Assembly: GCF_024323335.1 (NCBI RefSeq)
Contig: NC_066579.1
Location: 133,354,354 to 133,418,353, forward strand
DNA from: Lathyrus oleraceus
Lineage: Eukaryota > Streptophyta > Magnoliopsida > Fabales > Fabaceae
Reading direction: 5' to 3'
Length of the DNA stretch: 64,000 nucleotides
A program made the position numbers and the translations under genes. Positions 11,748 through 24,778 of the stretch are shown piece after piece. Every line of letters starts with the position of its first letter. Position 1 is the first letter of the stretch. Below the pieces are notes generated by a model. That model ran no database searches. It was not told the origin of the DNA and was given only the letters and a program-made list of their open reading frames with translations.

Positions 11748-13434
11748 GTAATTGTCGCTCCAAATTGGGAACTTCCCTTTGAGCTAATGTGTGACGTGAG
11801 CGATTACGCGGTAGGAGCAGTTCTTGGTTAACGCCACGAGAAATGTTTTCATGTTATTTACTAATCTAGTTAGGTTTTAAAATAAAATCAGGTGAATTAT
11901 ACCACCACCAAAAAATAATTACTATCCATAGTATTTGCATTGGAAAAATTTAGGGCATATCTAATTAGTTTGAAAGTTGTGACTTTTACAGATCATGTAT
12001 AGTTGAAATACCTTTTCAACTAGATATTCTAAGCCGAAGCTACTCTAATGGATATTATTAATACATGAGTTCACCTTATAAATAAAAGTTAAAAAAGTTG
12101 TTGAAAATGTTGTAGTTGTTCACTTGTCCATGTTGGACAATAAGGAAGTAACTCGAAGAGAAAAGAAGATAACATAAGAGTTTCTAAAATGAACACTTGA
12201 TGGAAATTAGTGAACAAACTTAATTTGCTAATATGGCCAATTATGAAGCTACACAAAGTCTTATGAAAGAATACACATGGTAACAGAAGAAACAATTCTA
12301 CAATGAGGCTAACCACTATTTATGGGATGAGCCTTATTTGTTTAAGATTAGTGTTGACGGTCTAATTTGCAGATGTGTTGCATGTAAATAAGTTAGAAAC
12401 ATTACGTGGCATTATCATAGCTCAGCTTATGGAGACCACCATAGTGGTGAACAAACAACATTGAAGGTACTTCAAAGTGGATTATGGTGGATAACTTTAT
12501 TCAAAGATTGTAAGTCTTATGTGCAAGAATGTCTCGAGTGCCAGAAAATAGGTAACATTTCAAAATGAGACGAGATTCCTCTTAATGGTATAATAGAGGT
12601 AGAACCCTTTGATTCTTGGGGAATTGACTTTATGGTTCCTTTTCCACCATCTAGATCTCATGTTTACATTTTTGTTTGTTTAGATTATGTAGCCAAATGG
12701 GTTAAAGCCATAACTTGTGTTGTTAGTGATGCCAAAGTTGTTTCTGATTTCTTGAAAAAGAATGTTTTTGCTAGGGTTGGAGTCCCTAGAGTCTTGATTA
12801 GTGATGGGGGAACATTTAAGTAATAAATACTTTGAAGGTGTGTTGTAAAATTACAATATGAAATATAAATTATCCAAACCTTATCCCCCTCAAACTTATG
12901 GACAAGTTGAAGTGTCAAATAGGCAGATAAAACAAACCTTGGAGAGGACGGTTGCTACATCCAAAAAAGATTTGGCAAAGAAGTTAGATGACGCTCTCAA
13001 GGAGTATATGACAACATTTAAGACTTATCTAGGATTATCCCCGTATCAATTGGTCTATGGGAAGGCTTGCCAATTACAAGTCGAGATTGTTGAAGCTAGG
13101 TGAGTTAGAAGAGATGCGACTGAGAGCTTATGAGAATGTTGTAATCTACAAAGAGAGAACCAAAAGATATCATAATAGGAACCTAATAAGAAGAGAATTT
13201 AAAATAGGGAAAAATGTTTTTCTATACAACTCTCAATTGCGGTTGTTCCTAGGTAAGTTGAAGTCTAGATGGTATGGTCTTTGTATTGATAATAAAGTGT
13301 TTGTGAATGGTGTTGTAGAAATACAAAATACTAGAGATTCTCACACTTTTACTGTGAACTATCAAAGGTTGAAAATCTATATAAGAGGTGAGATACTAGT
13401 TGAGAATGTGTCTCTGATACTCGTAGATCCTTAG
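11748..13434 (+). pseudogene. Athila/Cyclops-type gypsy pol: RNase H and integrase
   Basis: Starts in the RNase H of an Athila-lineage polyprotein (VIVAPNWELPFELMCDVSDYAVGAVL, about 11748-11830) and continues through decayed sequence to integrase. The zinc-binding region is at about 12400-12550 (H, H, then CLECQK). The catalytic core keeps all three acidic positions: WGIDFM near 12620, LISDGG near 12795 and GQVEVSNRQ near 12905. The C-terminal part in a shifted frame (13057-13434) includes YKERTKRYHNRNLIRREFKIGKNVFLYNS-type text, usual for the Athila integrase tail. Many stops and shifts; not functional. Confidence 0.85.
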
Positions 13435-13959
13435 AAGAAAAACTCAATCTAATAACTTTAAATAAGCGCTTAATCAGAGGAAACCCATCATAAAAGTTTT
13501 TATTTTAGTCGCAGTTTCAATTCCAGGTTATTTCGTTTGATAGTGTTTTATTTTGTAGTATGTTGTTTGATGAAGAGTTTTCAGAAAAGTAGAAAAAAGA
13601 TAAAGCATAAAAAAATTGGAGAAAGAAAGAGTGAGCTAGTGTAATTCTCGCGGCCATGATGCTCTCATCATGGGCACGTTAAAGTTGCATTGTGATTATG
13701 TTAGATCTCATTTTAGTTGCAATATAACCGTTATAGAGAGACATTGGATTTTTTTACCGTTGAGTATTGGGATCATGATACCCTTCATTGAGATTGCGAT
13801 GGATCTATTATAGGAACTATAAAATTCCATTTGAGCAAACTTTTCCATACAACACTTTTTTCTACTCCTCCTCTGCACCTAAAACTCTCTAAATTTCAAT
13901 CTCATCTCAATTTATTTGCATTATTTTGTTGTTTTTGTGTCTATCTTTCTGCAGAAAAA
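13435..13959 (+). other. Cyclops-like post-integrase spacer
   Basis: No ORF. It includes GCGGCCATGATGCTCTCATCATGGGC and GAGATTGCGATGG-type text. Cyclops-like elements carry similar text about bases 'from the sequence -gcgattgcgat-' between pol and the third ORF, and it recurs here at 16520-16600. It links the pol remnant to the env-like start at 13960. Confidence 0.5.
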
Positions 13960-14180
13960 TGACACCTAAAAGAGGTCGTGTTTCTCATGCGACAACATCA
14001 TTTGCACCAACCAAGAAAGATGCCATGGTTTTTTCAAACTAACAGTTTCTCTTGCAAGTTAATGCAGACAAATATCTCAAGGTCAAAGACTACAAAGTGG
14101 TAAGCAAAAGGGATTTTGATTATGAAAAATTAGCCGATTATGAGGAATTGGTGCGATGTTGGAAGAAAGAGGATGAATGA
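13960..14180 (+). pseudogene. Start of an Athila/Cyclops third (env-like) ORF
   Basis: ATG at 13960 (context AAAAATGACACC) opens a reading frame with a basic start (MTPKRGRVSHATTSF), one stop after about 27 codons, then FLLQVNADKYLKVKDYKVVSKRDFDYEKLADYEELV. The pattern 'MxPKR ... RGFD ... L.DYEE' resembles the ORF that follows pol in Athila-lineage elements. It breaks off within about 75 codons. Its function in these elements is not established. Confidence 0.55.
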
Positions 14181-14324
14181 GGTTTAATAGTTTGATTCAG
14201 GTAACCAAAAAATCTACCGGGTTGGAATTATTTACTAATGTTGCTTATCATTTTCACATAGATTACAAATATTACATATCATGTAAACACATTGACTATA
14301 GACCTTATGTTATTAATTATTTAG

Positions 14325-14530
14325 AACCAAAAATGCACATTTATTTTTTATAGATTTTACGTCGGATATTATACCTAATTTTATTAAACCGAGATAAAAA
14401 CTCTCTAATTTTTTATTCCTTTTGGAACCAAAAAAGACGCCTTATTTTTTATAGATTTTACATAGGATACCTCGGTTTTTAGTAAAATCGAGATAAATAC
14501 TCTCGAAATCTTTTATTCACTCGAAGTTAA
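14325..14530 (+). repeat. CACTA subterminal repeats
   Basis: Two copies of a ~110-bp block: GGAACCAAAAA.../CTTATTTTTTATAGATTTTAC followed by TAGGATACCTCGGTTTTTA and AAATCGAGATAAA(T/A)ACTCTC. Alternating GTCGG/CTCGGTTTT and AACCGAGATAAA text is the usual subterminal pattern to which plant CACTA transposases bind. Confidence 0.75.
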
Positions 14531-14790
14531 TGTTAAGTCTAGATCATTCTCTTTTTGAGCCCTAGAGAATGAAATAACACCATTCTTATCCAAGAAGGAA
14601 GGAAGCTCGAACCAACACTTTTCTTTACAAGTCTCTCATCACATTTCTGGTATGTACAAGTTCTCCATTACCTGTGTTCTTATTGTTGCCATCGTAGTTG
14701 TTGTTATTATTATTTTGAGACTATCTTGTTATTTATTATTTTGTTGGTTGCGTACTATTTTTATTTTATTTTCATAAGCTTTATGTGATT

Positions 14791-15615
14791 ATGGATCATA
14801 GTTAGATGAAAGCCAATAGATTAAGTAAAAAATATGATAATGAATTTATACAATTTCTTGATTTCGCTGGAAAAAACTTCCTAGAAATAATGGGATTTTT
14901 TGGTGTCCTTGTAAAAAATGCTTTAATGCAAAAAAACATCCAAGAGATGTTATATTCAATCATTGTAGTTGTGATGAAATTATTCAAAATTACACGAAAT
15001 GGGTATGGCATGGTGAAGTCACAAAAAAGAGACCTTTGTCGCATACAATTGAAGATGATGAATTTATGAATGATACTCCAGAAGATATGATTCTTGATAT
15101 TGGAGTAGATGCTTTCAAGAAAGATAATATGGTAGATACTTTACAAAGAGACATGAAAGATTCGTTGTATCCGAGATGTAAAAGTTTTACAAGAATTTCA
15201 GTTGTGTTAAGACTATTTAATCTTAAGGCAAGAGGTGGGTGAACAGATAAGTATTTTACTGAATTGCTTGAATTGTTGAAAGAAATGTTACCTGAAGGTA
15301 ACACGTTACCGAACCATAGTTATGAGGCCAACAAGATATTGTATCCAATGGGTTTGGACTATGTCAAAATACATGCATGTCGTGATGATTGCATCTTATA
15401 TAGGAAAGAGTTTGAAAATTTGAAGGAGTTCCCGGGGTGTGGGGAATCACGCTACAAGCAGAAGGACAATGATGTTGATGACGATGATAGTTTAACTAGC
15501 AAGGGTGTTCCTTACAAGGTGATGTGGTACCTACTAATAATTCCAAGGTTTAAGAGATGGCACGAAGAATACTAGATGGCATGCAGATGAAAGAATGTGT
15601 GACAAAAAACTGAGG
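14791..15615 (+). pseudogene. TNP2-like CACTA transposase, N-terminal domain
   Basis: The likely start is ATG 14791; codon 5 is TAG (14803-14805) where relatives have tryptophan. MKANRLSKKYDNEFIQFLDFA then runs to about 14895, where a shift moves the frame; the other frame gives the Cys/His-rich CPCKKC ... NHC region of the transposase-associated domain and NYTKWVWHGE. From 15036 the frame continues (DTPEDMILDIGVDAFKK, LYPRCKSFTRISVVLRLFNLKA), has a stop at about 15239, then LLELLKEMLPEGNTLPNHSYEANKI and HACRDDCILYR to 15575, and a final shifted NTRWHADERMCDKKLR. The catalytic domain is absent. At least three breaks; inactive. Confidence 0.88.
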
Positions 15616-17470
15616 CTCTTGTTTATGGAAACTCTGCGCCTTTTTAAGCCAACCTGATTTAAATGTTTATATTCGATGTTTAACCAATTTGAACCTAAGC
15701 CATTTCTTTCAGTGACACGGCTTGTTATATAGCCATTTGACCTTTCTACCATCTTTGGAGTTAGGTAGAAAGTTTAATTTCCTTTTCTTATGCAAAGAAA
15801 ATAAAGAAGTTAAAATGACTTCTTCAAAAAATATTTGAGAAGAAAATGATGAATGAAGAAGATCAATAAATTGAATTCTCTTGTACCGGTTGATCATGTA
15901 AAAGAATATTATGAAAGGAACATGGTAACATAAGGAAAAGTAGGTACATAAATCCAAAGTTTTAAGCCTATTATCCTAAATTATCCTATCCCTACATAAG
16001 GCATATTACAACCTTGAAAAGATCTCAAAAGTCTGTGTTTAAATATGACTCTGGCCGACTTTGCTAGAAATTCTGCAAACTCATTGTAAAGTGCTTTTGT
16101 ATGTGATTTTGTGATTACTATGTAGAATTGGGTGAACAAAGATGAGATGAGAGATAAGATGAGTACTTGTGATGTTGGAATAACCTTTCAAAATTATTTG
16201 GATAAAAGCAGGGAACATACGTGTTGATCAGAAAATATAGAAATGTGATGTTCGTTGATTAGGGTAAGCATTTTATTTATGATGAAATTTTCAATTTATA
16301 TGCAAGTAACTTGAGGACAAGAAACAAAGTAAGTTTGGGATTGTGATGACACTCTATCATTACATAATATTTTCGAGTATTTTCGACAGGATCTGTGGAG
16401 TTATGAGCAAAAACCAAGCAAAAATGATGAAGAAGTGAGAAAAATTGCAAAAGAGGAAGAAAATGGGACTTAGAAACAATTAAGAGAAAAAAAAAAGAAG
16501 TTTCAGCCCCTGGGTTTATCGCTACCGCAATGCTTTAATTATGGGAACGATAAGCACATATCGCGATTGCGATGGTACCTAACACGACTACGATTATACT
16601 TTTTTCTGACACGAAATTACAACTTTAAAAGAAGATTTTGCTACTTTTTTAGGGGTTCTTAATTATATGCGAGAAAATGTCGGCAATGAGTACTTTGTGA
16701 TGACTTTAGAGAGCTTTGGAGAAATTGGAGATATAATTTTTCATTGAATTTCATGAATTCTTCTTATAAATTCATCGTAATTCTTTGTTTGACTATGGGT
16801 AACTAAGCTAGTTTTGATTAGATCTTTAGAGATGAACGTAATTGTACTCTATTGGATCATATTAATGTTTGAGATTATTTGAATGCTTTTATTTTATAAT
16901 TATTACTCAATTATTCTTTTTCTTACAACTATTTGTGTGTTGATAAGCGTGCAATGTTGTTTTAGATGAGTAAGGATTATTGATCGTAAGTCTATCGATC
17001 TGAATAAGAATAATTGTTCAACTTAGTAATTATCAGGGATAGATAATTATAAGTTATGGCTAGTCAATTAAAGAACATAAAACGCCTAATTTTATTTTGA
17101 ATTCGTGTAAGGAATTATGGAGTCGTAGTCTTAATTAATGAGCCGCACACCAAGGAATTGAGTGAAGTTGTCTTGTTAATTTGTCGTGTGATTATAGAAA
17201 AATTGTTATTCAAGTAATACACATTCATTAACAAAAATAATTCGGGGATCCGAATAAAGATCTAAATATTCTTCGTTATTGGAAACTCTAATCCAAGTTA
17301 TTATTGTACTTATTTTCCATACCAATCATTATTGAAAACCCCCCATTTATTTTACTTAAATCGCATGATTATCACTTTGTTCAAATTTGAAATCCTTGTT
17401 GAGACAAATTTAATTTTATAACTTCGACAATATTAGTACTTTCTAAGAAAGGCATCAACGACGTTTAAGG
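15616..17470 (+). other. Degenerate Cyclops/Athila-like non-coding segment
   Basis: No usable ORF. At 16345-16460 and 16500-16610 the text (ACACTCTATCATTACATAAT, GACAGGATCTGTGGAGTT, TTTATCGCTACCGCAATGC, ATCGCGATTGCGATGG) is like the region near the 3' end of Cyclops-type elements. The stretch 16900-17470 reads like an LTR and ends in AACTTCGACAATATTAGTAC near 17440. Ends cannot be fixed, so I do not call an LTR. Confidence 0.45.
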
Positions 17471-19772
<2,302 letters not shown>

Positions 19773-19917
19773 TTGATTTATTTTAAGTTGTTGATTTATA
19801 AATATCAACTTATTTATATAAATAAATATTGTGGACATTATTAAAGATAAGGTTTATCATAATCACTTTTATAGGCTATTATTTAGGTTGTTATTTCTTT
19901 TCTCTTTTTATCTCTTA

Positions 19918-20028
19918 TGTTAGTTAGTTTGTTACTATTTCTTAGGTCCAATAGCTTATATAAACGACCAATTGCAACCTTTATTTTATGGGAAACATAG
20001 ATGAAGAAATCTCTATAGTTAATCTTCA
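19918..20028 (+). repeat. Putative 5' LTR (111 bp) of copia element
   Basis: Starts TGTTAGTTAGTTTG, has GCTTATATAAACGACC near 19950 as a TATA box and ends TCTTCA just before the primer site. No second copy exists to confirm the ends. Confidence 0.6.
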
Positions 20029-20031
20029 ATA

Positions 20032-20043
20032 TGGCATCCGAGC
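20032..20043 (+). other. Primer binding site, tRNA-Met type
   Basis: TGGCATCCGAGC, ten of twelve bases as in the canonical copia site TGGTATCAGAGC, three bases after the LTR end. Confidence 0.7.
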
Positions 20044-20117
20044 ACGACGATCCCGATGATGACTAATCTGCGCAAGAACCTCAATCCACCATCATCCCAC
20101 ACAACCTTGCATACACT

Positions 20118-21145
20118 ATGAATAATTCTGATAACCTAGGAATCCCTCTTGTTTCTTCAACCTTGAATGACAACAATTACTATACAAGGCTTCAAACCAT
20201 GAAAACCGCTCTACGCGCGAAGGTGAAACTCAGTTTCTTTGATGGTTCTATCAAGAAACTTGGCCGCAATTCTGCAAATTTTTCCAGCTGGGAGAAAGCA
20301 GATTCCATGGTCATGGCATAAATTATCAATGCGATTGATCCAAATCTGCATGGAAGCATCTCGCACGCATCAACTGCCCGCGAAATTTGGATTGATCTTG
20401 AAGAAAGATTTGCCCAGATCAGCACACCACACATTCATTAGTTATGGCGCACCATATGCCTTATACAGAAAGATTCTGACATGAGTATAACAAAATATTA
20501 CACAAAATTCAAGAGCTTTTTCGACGAACTTGATGAACTCCAGCCGATACCGGAGTGCAACCGTGGAGCCTCAAAATCTTTAACCAAAAGAGATGATGAA
20601 CAACACGTGCATCTATTTCTTGGTGGTCTTGACAACGATCAATTTGCTCAAATCAAGGACATCATCCTCAACTCCGATCCCCTCCCACCGCTGCGACGCA
20701 TTTTCAACCATATACAACGAGAGGAATCACGGTTAACAACTGATACAACAAGAAGTGTTAACACCAATAGAAGTCCAGTTTTTCACTTTTTCAAACATGA
20801 CAAATCAAAATGGCGCAATACCCAAAAGTCAAGTGTGATCATTGTGGTAAAAATGGTCATGTCAAAGAAAAATGCTTTGAAATTTTCGGTTATCCTGCAT
20901 ATTGGGAAACCAGAAGAACTCCAAGAAGAGATCACAGAGCATCAGTTGAAAAACATGATTTTGCAGATGGTTCAACATCAAGGCATGTTTTACATGGCAC
21001 TCGCACCAAAAATCCAGTTCCTCCTCTCAATAACATGAGCGGTAATGTACATTCAACTCATACATGGATATTTGATAGTGGTGCATCTCATCACATGACT
21101 TATTTACCATCTATTTTGCATAATACTATAGTTAATCCTGAATAG
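20118..21145 (+). pseudogene. Copia gag-protease remnant
   Basis: ATG 20118 opens gag (LVSSTLNDNNYYTRLQTMKTAL, KVKLSFFDGSI). A stop at about 20319 and a frame change near 20430-20480 lead to 20481-20800 (YYTKFKSFFDELDEL; HLFLGGLDNDQFAQI). Another shift near 20805 gives CDHCGKNGHVKEKCFEIFGYP, a CX2CX4HX4C zinc knuckle that packages RNA, then WIFDSGASHHMT at about 21065, the aspartic protease active site. A TAG ends the trace at 21145. Gag and protease order is normal; nothing from integrase onward is left. Confidence 0.88.
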
Positions 21146-21900
21146 ACATCAAATCTTATATCCGTAATTTATATGTAATTAATTCAACTAATATATAGAT
21201 GATCAATTTACATTCACTCAATTCAATTAATATAATAGATGAGCTATCCTACCCACCCCTCCAAATTTATCAATTGATTCAACACATAATTATAGACATC
21301 AAATTTATTTCTAAAACTTAGAGAATAACACTTCTAAAATTCGGGTCTTCACCACCAAACCAACCGGTAGATATTCATCTTATTCGTCCTTAATTCAAAT
21401 TGTAATTTTCATTTCTTGAAATAGAAATTGTCTTGTTTTATTAAAATTATTTTTAGGTCCCAAACTAGATATTCAAATCTTATTTTACATCCTCGTACTT
21501 TAAGATAGATCAAATAGTTATACACTTTTATGAAAATATAACTTTATAAGATTTACTAGTACATTTATTTAAAATATAATTACATATTGTAAATAATTTG
21601 AATATCGTAATGTTTAATTTTGATCGAACAACTACAACCTCTCTAATCATTTTTAAATTTTTTTTTTATATAAAATTTGATAACCATAATAAGAATTATG
21701 ATTTCTTACACATGTTTTAAAGATATTTTTACCACAGTTTCAAATTTTTATTATAGAAAAATGAGCTAAGAATTTTAATATTTAACAAAATATAAATATT
21801 TTCATATGTTTTATATTATTTGATGTTTATATTAAATGAGACAATTATATGGTCTATAATATAAACATTATAATGAAAATGAACTTCTTGGAGCATAACA
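21146..21900 (+). other. A/T-rich sequence without recognisable features
   Basis: About 75-80% A+T by eye, no ORF, no paired repeats seen. It separates the truncated copia element from the Tat-like remnant. Confidence 0.5.
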
Positions 21901-22385
21901 TTATTCATTGTAGTGATATATTTATGAAGGTCTTAAACAAGGGCAACTTCTAAGTCCCCGTCTAAAGTGATGTCGCCCAAACGACATCCTCACAGAACAT
22001 GGGGCTCACCTTTGGAACAGATGACATGTATAATACCATTATCTTCCGTTAGGTTCCTGAGAGGGAGTTAATAGTCCTCCCTAATTACGAGGGATCGATT
22101 GCTGCCCATGAGGGTTTCCTAAATTCTAGACCCGAAAAAACTCTATCAATACTTCTTTCTAGGGGGAGAAGATAAATTCTAATTTATACCTTTATACCTA
22201 AGCATTAGATAAATTTTCAGAGTCTCTCACCTCACGTGACTAGGTCCTCTAAACCATCATATAAGACTTCTCGCCGCTGTGGAAAAATCCTAACCTTCAT
22301 ACAATATAATTTACCTACTAAGATCTCTGAGTACCCTTTCTCTTGTACGGGTAACATGCACATATGTACTTTTTTATCAATACAA

Positions 22386-22403
22386 TGGTGCCCACCGTGG
22401 AGC
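22386..22403 (+). other. Primer binding site of Tat-like element
   Basis: TGGTGCCCACCGTGGAGC, close to the TGGCGCCCACCGTGGGGC form found after the 5' LTR of many plant Tat-type elements, 108 bp ahead of the gag ATG. Confidence 0.7.
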
Positions 22404-22493
22404 TCCTCTAAAACTAATAATGCCCACACTTTTTTCATTACAATCACCATACTCATTGTTACCATCCACTCCTAAACCTAGCCTCCCTCGACC

Positions 22494-23470
22494 ATGGTTA
22501 ACATGAGAGCTTCATCCCCTACACCAGAAGGTACCAACAGTAGTGGTGAGGTCGACACACTAGCGGTGATGCATGTTGCCATGGACGAACTACGTCGCCA
22601 GTACCCGACACTATAGGACAGTGTCCACAACATCAGATAACGCCAACATGAGTCCAATCCCCCGAAGGAAATGGAAGAGCTGGATCCCTAACCACTTTCA
22701 AACAGGATATGGGGAGCTCCTGTCCTCGAGGGATTTAAACCTATTTTTTTTGTCCAAGTTTAATGAGCGTAGTGATCCTTACGAACGTGTCACCTCCATC
22801 AACATACAAATGATTATCATAGGAGCGCCTGACTCACTGAAGTGCAAGATGTTATGTGGCACTTTCAATAACGCCGTCTTACGATGGTATATGGGTCACC
22901 CCTGTGCCAACATTCAACTATCACGAACTGGTAAAGAAACTTGTAAACCAGTTCACTACCAGTTGTCACTGGAAGATGTCCACCACCTACCTGTTCAACA
23001 TACGACAAGGTCCATCAGAGTCACTGAGGTATTATCTTGTCCAATTTAACGAAACCACCATTAGGGTCATCCCATCAAACCAAGATATTTTTTAGCGGAG
23101 TTCCATAATGGAGTCAAGGATGGACACTTCAATGAGTCTCTCACCTAGAAGTCAATGCTTTCGTTGGTGAAAGTGTTCACTGGAGAAGAATGTTATACAA
23201 AGGGTGAGGAGATCAACACCAAAAAGAAGGCGTAAGATGTCAAGGAGCGTGTTCCCAACGCCGAAGTTTCACACCACCAGAGTAAGAGTAATTACACCTC
23301 CCCCATTAAAGACAAAATTGTGTTCAAGAGAATAATCAAGACAACAAAGAGTTTCAAGCCTATGAACATTCGTCATGAACATATTTGACACAAGGTTCTT
23401 CACCTACACAACATTCTCATGCCTCTAGCTCTGAAGGAGAATGTGATGGATTTAAAGGTAGTGTAAATAC
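22494..23470 (+). pseudogene. Tat-like gag remnant
   Basis: ATG 22494 (ACCATGG context) begins MVNMRASSPTPEG, with an early stop near 22613. The conserved retrotransposon gag domain then appears in three successive frames: KFNERSDPYERVTSINIQM with IIGAPDSLKCKMLCGTFNNA (to about 22900), then NQFTTSCHWKMSTTYLFNIRQGPSESLRYYLVQFNE (to 23095), then EFHNGVKDGHFNESL and KERVPNAEVSHHQSKSNYTS (to about 23300). No zinc knuckle, protease or pol follows. The protein would have been the capsid. Inactive by stops and two frameshifts. Confidence 0.82.
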
Positions 23471-24769
23471 AATAAAGGGGGGTGTCATACCCTAATTTTT
23501 AACCCTAAGATCCCATATCTCATTTGCATCTTTTGCATACAAGCCAGGTAATATCTTGGTCCTCCCCTCTATTCATCTTTGGGTTTGCTCCTTATAGGGA
23601 TCATCAAGAACTTTTTTGTTTTAACTTTGTGTTTATTTGATTCATTTCTTATCTAATCACTTATATAAATACCAAAAATATTTCTTGTTTATCTTAAGTT
23701 TACTGTGCAAGGTAGGGCTACTCAAGTCAAAAGCATCTCAAAGTTTGGTGGCCTACTTCTCAAGAAAGTCAAAGATTCATGTGTTTATTTACATGCCTTC
23801 TTCAACAAGAAACTTCAAGCTTTGAACAATCTAACCAAGAGGCAATCAAGGGCACCTTATTTTGAACTCATATCATCACCCATGTGCTTTGGAATGCAAG
23901 GAAAGTCCAAGTGCACAAGCTTGTTCCAAAGGGTTTGACCTAAGAGTCAATACTTTGAAGTCAAAGTTCCAAGGATCATAACTCCTTCAATTCTCAAAAA
24001 ATTTAAGTGACCCTTTTTGCATATGAAGTTTCTTAACATCCTCTACAACGTCTCTTTACATGACAAGAGCCAATTATACTTGTAGGATCATCAAAAGTTT
24101 GGAGACATTATAGGTCATTTGTGGACTTAGTGAAATTTGACCTATTTTCAAGTGACTTTTTGCCAACTTTGAAAGATCATAACTTCTTCAATTTTCAACA
24201 TATGAAGCTGATTCTTTTTGCATAATGTCATTTGTGATGCCATATACAAGTTTACTTCAAGGACTAAAGTCAAATTATGCTTGGAAGACCATGGAACTCA
24301 TTGGGACATTACAGGTCATTTTCAGCCATGGAACACTCAAATTTTTCTAAGTTATAGAACCAGTATTTTATGCCAACTTCAACACACCATAACTTTATGC
24401 TCAAGCATCCAAATTCAACCTTTCTTGTCTCATTGTCATCTTGGACATGATGTTAACACGTTACAAAAAGAATGGGATTAAAAAGCGTCTTGAGTAGGAT
24501 GCCCCATTAAGTTGAACATGGTGACTTGAAATTGAAGAAATCACCATTGCCCGAAATTTGATCATGACTAAACTCAATTCCAAGCCAAAAGCAAGTGTTT
24601 TGGTCCTAAACATGTTTAATCAAACTTCCAGAAGTTAATTGACACTTAAAATGCATTATTTGGCAGAGTTTTGTGGAGTTTCAAGTCACACTTTTCACAC
24701 ACTTGGATCAAATTCATTTTGCACGAATTCAGCATCATTCCACGCGTATTTGGATCCAATTACATTTCC

Positions 24770-24778
24770 TATAAATAG
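24770..24778 (+). promoter_or_regulatory. TATA box in Ogre-like LTR C
   Basis: TATAAATAG in the context TTTCCTATAAATAGAGGAAGC, about 1.29 kb into the LTR. The minus-strand relative near 4350 has a matching box. Confidence 0.65.

Larger units (their letters stand above)
14320..15615 (+). mobile_element. CACTA (En/Spm) DNA transposon, truncated
   Basis: Subterminal direct repeats, an untranslated leader and the N-terminal domain of a TNP2-type transposase are present in order. Neither the CACTA terminus nor the right end is visible, so both ends are lost. It interrupts or adjoins the Cyclops-like third ORF. Confidence 0.8.
19918..21145 (+). mobile_element. Short-LTR Ty1/copia element, truncated
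   Basis: A short LTR (19918-20028), a methionine-tRNA-type primer site, gag with zinc knuckle and a protease start are present. Integrase, RT and the 3' LTR are absent, the sequence turning into A/T-rich DNA after 21145. The size of the LTR and the gag style suggest the Ale/Retrofit side of copia; this is inference. Confidence 0.75.
21920..23482 (+). mobile_element. Tat-like Ty3/gypsy remnant (LTR end, primer site, gag)
   Basis: The end of an LTR-like sequence precedes a primer site at 22386 and a gag remnant from 22494. It stops where an Ogre-like LTR begins at 23483. I could not locate its LTR start with confidence; the given left limit is approximate. Confidence 0.6.

Noticed and set aside
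23471..23482. AATAAAGGGGGG before TGTCATACC taken as a polypurine tract, making LTR C a 3' LTR
   Set aside because: LTR C is followed by a primer site at 35673, which fits a 5' LTR; the upstream sequence is decayed Tat-like gag, not Ogre. The G tract is probably coincidental, though I cannot exclude it.
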